From the NCBI GenBank assembly GCA_021827245.1, contig JAKAWN010000038.1, forward strand, positions 8,968 through 26,664: a stretch of 17,697 nt of DNA. Direction: 5' to 3'. This DNA is from Acidobacteriota bacterium (GTDB lineage: Bacteria > Acidobacteriota > Terriglobia > UBA7540). Below the pieces are notes generated by a model. That model saw nothing but the letters and a program-made list of their open reading frames with translations, did not search any database and was not told the DNA's origin. How positions within the stretch are numbered: the first letter of the stretch is position 1; the number at the start of each line of letters is the position of its first letter. Positions 15,549 to 17,697 of the stretch are shown in pieces. Made by a program: the position numbers and the translations under genes.

Positions 15549-16643
15549 ATGATTGAAAGTCCGTTACGAGAATCTGAAAACGTAACTGGGAACGACGGGC
15601 TGATGCGTGGTTTCTGGTATCCTGCCATCCGAAACGACCGCATTCGGGGCAGGGAATTGCGCACGGCGATGTTGCTCGGTATTCCCCTGGTGATCGGGAG
15701 AAACTCCAAGGGGGAGGGATTTGCGTTGCGCGACTCCTGTCCCCACCGTGGTATGCCGCTTTCGGAGGGCCGGTACGACGGCAACACTGTCGAATGTTCC
15801 TATCACGGTTGGGTTTTTGAGGGCAAAACCGGGCGGTGCCAGGCTATCCCTTCTCTCACCTCTCGCGACAAACTTAAGGTCGAGCGCGTCTTTGCCACCG
15901 CTTTCCCGTGCGACGAGCGCGACGGCTTCTTCTGGGTCTACATTCCCGATCCTGAACTGCGGAATGAAGAAATCCCGCCAGCCCCGCGCCTGCCCACCTT
16001 TAGCGACAGTTATCGTCTGGAACATCTGGAAGCCGAGTTGCCCTGTCACGTGGACCACGGAATCATCGGGTTGATGGATCCCGCGCACGGCCCTTTTGTA
16101 CACCAAGTCTGGTGGTGGCGCAAGCGGGGCAGCATTCATGAGAAGGAGAAAATCTTTGAGCCGATCCCCAACGGTTTTCGCATCAAGCCCCATTCGCCTT
16201 CGGCCAACAGTGCGGCTTACAAACTGCTGGGAGTTTACGGCAATCCGATTACAACTACTATCCAGTTTGTTCTGCCTAACATGCGCTTTGAAGAGATTCA
16301 CTGCGGCAAGTACTGGTTCTCAAGCCGCACCACCGTTACGCCCATCACCGCTTCGCGCTGCCGAATCGACGTCTGCGCGGCATGGAACGCCTTCCGCCAC
16401 GTGCCCTTCTTTACTTCGATTCTCCGTTTTTTCGGAAATAAGTTTGTTGCGCAGGACCAGCGGACCATGGAAAAACAGGCGCTCGGTTTGAAACATAATC
16501 CGCCACTGATGCTGATCGACGACGCCGACCGCCCGGCCAAGTGGTATTTCCAGTTGAAAGCCGCTTATCTCAAGTCCAAGAGCACCGGCCAGCCGATGGA
16601 ACACCCCATCGAAGGTCCCACAACCCTCCGCTGGCGGAGTTGA
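15549..16643 (+). CDS. Rieske [2Fe-2S] non-haem iron oxygenase, pheophorbide oxygenase-like
   Basis: 364 residues. The Rieske domain binds its cluster through C64 and H66 (SCPHRG) and C83 and H86 (CSYHGW). The catalytic domain carries DPAHGPFVH (177-185), giving H180 and H185 as mononuclear-iron ligands and D177 as the likely electron bridge to the neighbouring subunit's Rieske centre. The third iron ligand is not clear; D303 in AQDQRTMEKQ is a candidate. The DPAHxPFxH form recalls the pheophorbide a oxygenase/Tic55 clade and related bacterial demethylases and hydroxylases rather than the two-subunit aromatic dioxygenases. No reductase or ferredoxin gene is adjacent, so a partner is encoded elsewhere. 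Substrate unknown. The ATG at 15549 has no Shine-Dalgarno; the Met at residue 19 (15603) is an alternative start. Confidence 0.88.
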   Translation: MIESPLRESENVTGNDGLMRGFWYPAIRNDRIRGRELRTAMLLGIPLVIGRNSKGEGFALRDSCPHRGMPLSEGRYDGNTVECSYHGWVFEGKTGRCQAIPSLTSRDKLKVERVFATAFPCDERDGFFWVYIPDPELRNEEIPPAPRLPTFSDSYRLEHLEAELPCHVDHGIIGLMDPAHGPFVHQVWWWRKRGSIHEKEKIFEPIPNGFRIKPHSPSANSAAYKLLGVYGNPITTTIQFVLPNMRFEEIHCGKYWFSSRTTVTPITASRCRIDVCAAWNAFRHVPFFTSILRFFGNKFVAQDQRTMEKQALGLKHNPPLMLIDDADRPAKWYFQLKAAYLKSKSTGQPMEHPIEGPTTLRWRS

Positions 16644-16666
16644 TAGCGGCATCAAAGCCGTGCGTC
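16644..16666 (-). repeat. Degenerate palindromic repeat unit 7 (GTAGCGGCG family)
   Basis: Starting right after the Rieske gene's stop, CGGC (16647-16650) pairs with GCCG (16657-16660) around ATCAAA. The ATCAAAGCCG core resembles units 1 and 3, but the outer arms have decayed. It fills much of the 54-bp gap between convergent genes. Confidence 0.4.
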
Positions 16667-16697
16667 AACGCAACTCGACGCTCGCCACCCGTCGGGC

Positions 16698-17339
16698 TCA
16701 AAATCCCAATTCGTCAGTCATCGGTTTCCGTGACGCCTGTTTTGCGGGCGTTGCCTGATGGCGAAAATTCCCGGTCTGGGTAAACGTATTCCCGTCGCTA
16801 AGGTCGAACTGCCACCCCAACCGGAGGGACTCCACGTTAGGCGTAGGAGCTTGGGCATCAGTCGTCATCAACGAGACCTTTTGAATGTAAACTGTATTTC
16901 GATCCGTGCGGGTCACATCGAGGGGACAGTCGCGTACTATCTGGCTATAGAACTTTACGCAACTGCGCCAAGAGCCCGGGTCCGCTACCCATTTAAGGGG
17001 AAGTTTATATTCGCGGCAAAAGTCACTCAGTTCCTGCAAAAGCCATTCAAAAGAAATGAAACGATAGATTTCTCCATCCGCACCTACATTATTTGGATTG
17101 TTCAAATCGAGATTAGCAAGACGGAGATCCAGCTTGGAAAGCGCATCTCTGGCGCCTGTGCCGCTAAGCTTGACGTGGACGACCCAATCGCAAAAGAAGG
17201 TCAGCGTGGTGAAATCCCCCTTCTTGTTATCGCGTTCGAGCAACTTCCGGATTTCAACAAGCGCATAGGCCACCACCGCCTCGCTTTCTGGGGGGCCGCA
17301 CATGATTGCGCCTAGCTTCTCAACGATAGCGTCGCGCAT
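16698..17339 (-). CDS. Hypothetical protein paired with a HicB-like gene
   Basis: 213 residues that I do not recognise. It appears soluble: an N-terminal helical part (MRDAIVEKLG, then EAVVAYALVEIRKLLERD at 20-37), an aromatic strand TLTFFCDWVVHVKLSG (45-60), a helix with LDLRLANLDLN (70-80), and FISFEWLLQELSDFCREY (94-111). A more variable, partly disordered C-terminal third follows. There is no signal peptide or membrane segment. I chose the ATG at 17339 because AAAGGA at 17347-17352 lies 7 nt before it; an upstream in-frame ATG lacks this. It follows the HicB-like gene by 39 nt on the same strand, so they are likely co-transcribed. It is far longer than HicA (about 60-80 residues) and lacks HicA's GSH motif. 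A plus-strand frame over the same DNA is judged to be a shadow. Confidence 0.65.
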   Translation of the reverse strand: MRDAIVEKLGAIMCGPPESEAVVAYALVEIRKLLERDNKKGDFTTLTFFCDWVVHVKLSGTGARDALSKLDLRLANLDLNNPNNVGADGEIYRFISFEWLLQELSDFCREYKLPLKWVADPGSWRSCVKFYSQIVRDCPLDVTRTDRNTVYIQKVSLMTTDAQAPTPNVESLRLGWQFDLSDGNTFTQTGNFRHQATPAKQASRKPMTDELGF

Positions 17340-17346
17340 GTCTTGT

Positions 17347-17352
17347 TCCTTT
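17347..17352 (-). promoter_or_regulatory. Ribosome-binding site fixing the 213-residue protein's start
   Basis: AAAGGA lies 7 nt before the ATG at 17339 and selects that codon over the in-frame ATG at 17369, which would place the start inside the short gap after the HicB-like gene. Confidence 0.6.
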
Positions 17353-17378
17353 CGCCCTGCCTGCAGCACAGTGTTTTT

Positions 17379-17573
17379 TCAACCCGTCAGCACCAGTTCT
17401 TCAACTTTCCGAACGTATGGGACCTCGCCGGATTCCAGATCAATCAGCAAGTCTTTGAGGTTCTTGACTAACTCTTCCTTGGAGAACGCCTGTGTCTGAT
17501 AGTCGGGATAGTCGTTGAGGAATCCGAGGTAATAGTCGTCGTCTTGCCAGTACGTGAACCTTGCCTTCTTCAT
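17379..17573 (-). CDS. HicB-like small protein (UPF0150/HicB antitoxin fold)
   Basis: 64 residues. FTYWQDDDYYLGFLNDYPDY (6-25) followed by TQAFSKEELVKNLKDLLIDL (27-46) is the pattern of the short HicB-like fold, a partial RNase H-like domain. HicB antitoxins neutralise the mRNA interferase HicA and often repress their own operon. This copy has no C-terminal DNA-binding domain, as in other short members. GAGGT at 17579-17583 lies 5 nt before the ATG. A promoter is visible upstream, and an unknown 213-residue gene follows after 39 nt where hicA would be expected. Short HicB-like proteins without a toxin are often given unrelated names in databases; I see no basis for any enzyme function. Confidence 0.8.
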   Translation of the reverse strand: MKKARFTYWQDDDYYLGFLNDYPDYQTQAFSKEELVKNLKDLLIDLESGEVPYVRKVEELVLTG

Positions 17574-17659
17574 TTTTGACCTCGAGCAGTTTCTCCTTGG
17601 GGTTGTCCCCTGGGCTGAGACAAACAGTTAAGACACTGCCTGCCGTTCGCTGGAATTCG

Positions 17660-17687
17660 ATTGTACTGCAAACGGCTTTTCCTGCAA
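17660..17687 (-). promoter_or_regulatory. Candidate sigma70-type promoter of the HicB-like operon
   Basis: TTGCAG (17682-17687) and TACAAT (17660-17665) are separated by 16 nt on the minus strand. This leaves a leader of about 80 nt before the ATG at 17573, which includes a small GGGG/CCCC hairpin. Confidence 0.45.
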
Positions 17688-17697
17688 GATGGTCCCC

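Noticed and set aside
16758..17315. 185-residue plus-strand frame opposite the 213-residue hypothetical gene
   Set aside because: The minus-strand frame has a proper ribosome-binding site, follows the HicB-like gene in an operon, and has a more protein-like composition.
1..17697. tRNA, rRNA, insertion sequence, integrase or phage genes
   Set aside because: I saw no cloverleaf-like sequence, no rRNA-like conserved blocks, and no transposase or recombinase motifs in any frame.

Overview
The window is about 17.7 kb of moderately GC-rich bacterial chromosome carrying 14 protein genes. None of the genes looks like phage or plasmid functions. A fused PurS-PurL followed directly by PurQ, Tat-exported and multi-domain glycoside hydrolases, a prepilin peptidase, and many copies of a short palindromic repeat beginning GTAGCGGCG suggest a soil-type Gram-negative, most likely an Acidobacteriota member. 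That placement is inference; no rRNA or tRNA gene is present to confirm it.

Left part (1-7.6 kb, all on +). It opens with the 3' portion of a GH36-type alpha-galactosidase-like enzyme with a C-terminal PKD domain, followed by a 12-bp hairpin. Next come a PuuP-like APC amine/amino-acid permease and an intergenic cluster of palindromic repeats ending at a TATAAT box. The purSL-purQ purine pair follows (formylglycinamidine ribonucleotide synthase). A 45-codon ORF with a near-perfect Shine-Dalgarno sequence sits after purQ.

Middle part (7.6-11.6 kb, all on -). In transcription order from the right these are an SCP2-like small protein, a YbgC-type hotdog thioesterase, and then a tight cluster: a WaaE-like GT2 glycosyltransferase, a GT4 glycosyltransferase overlapping it by 4 bp, and a type IV prepilin peptidase 14 bp further on. 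The convergent junction with the small ORF holds an inverted pair of the palindromic repeats that can serve as a two-way terminator.

Right part (11.6-17.7 kb). A 1229-residue Tat-exported GH2 enzyme (exo-glucosaminidase/beta-mannosidase type) with two N-terminal discoidin-like modules is on +. It is followed by a Rieske non-haem iron oxygenase. On - at the right edge is a two-gene unit with its own plausible promoter: a HicB-like 64-residue protein followed, where a HicA toxin would normally be, by an unrecognised 213-residue protein. This pair is the best candidate here for something undescribed.

The palindromic repeats are the strongest non-coding signal. At least six clear units and one decayed unit share a head and a stem whose paired bases change together, so the fold rather than the sequence appears to be kept. 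No gap between genes exceeds 300 bases; the longest, 3508-3754, is largely repeat elements.
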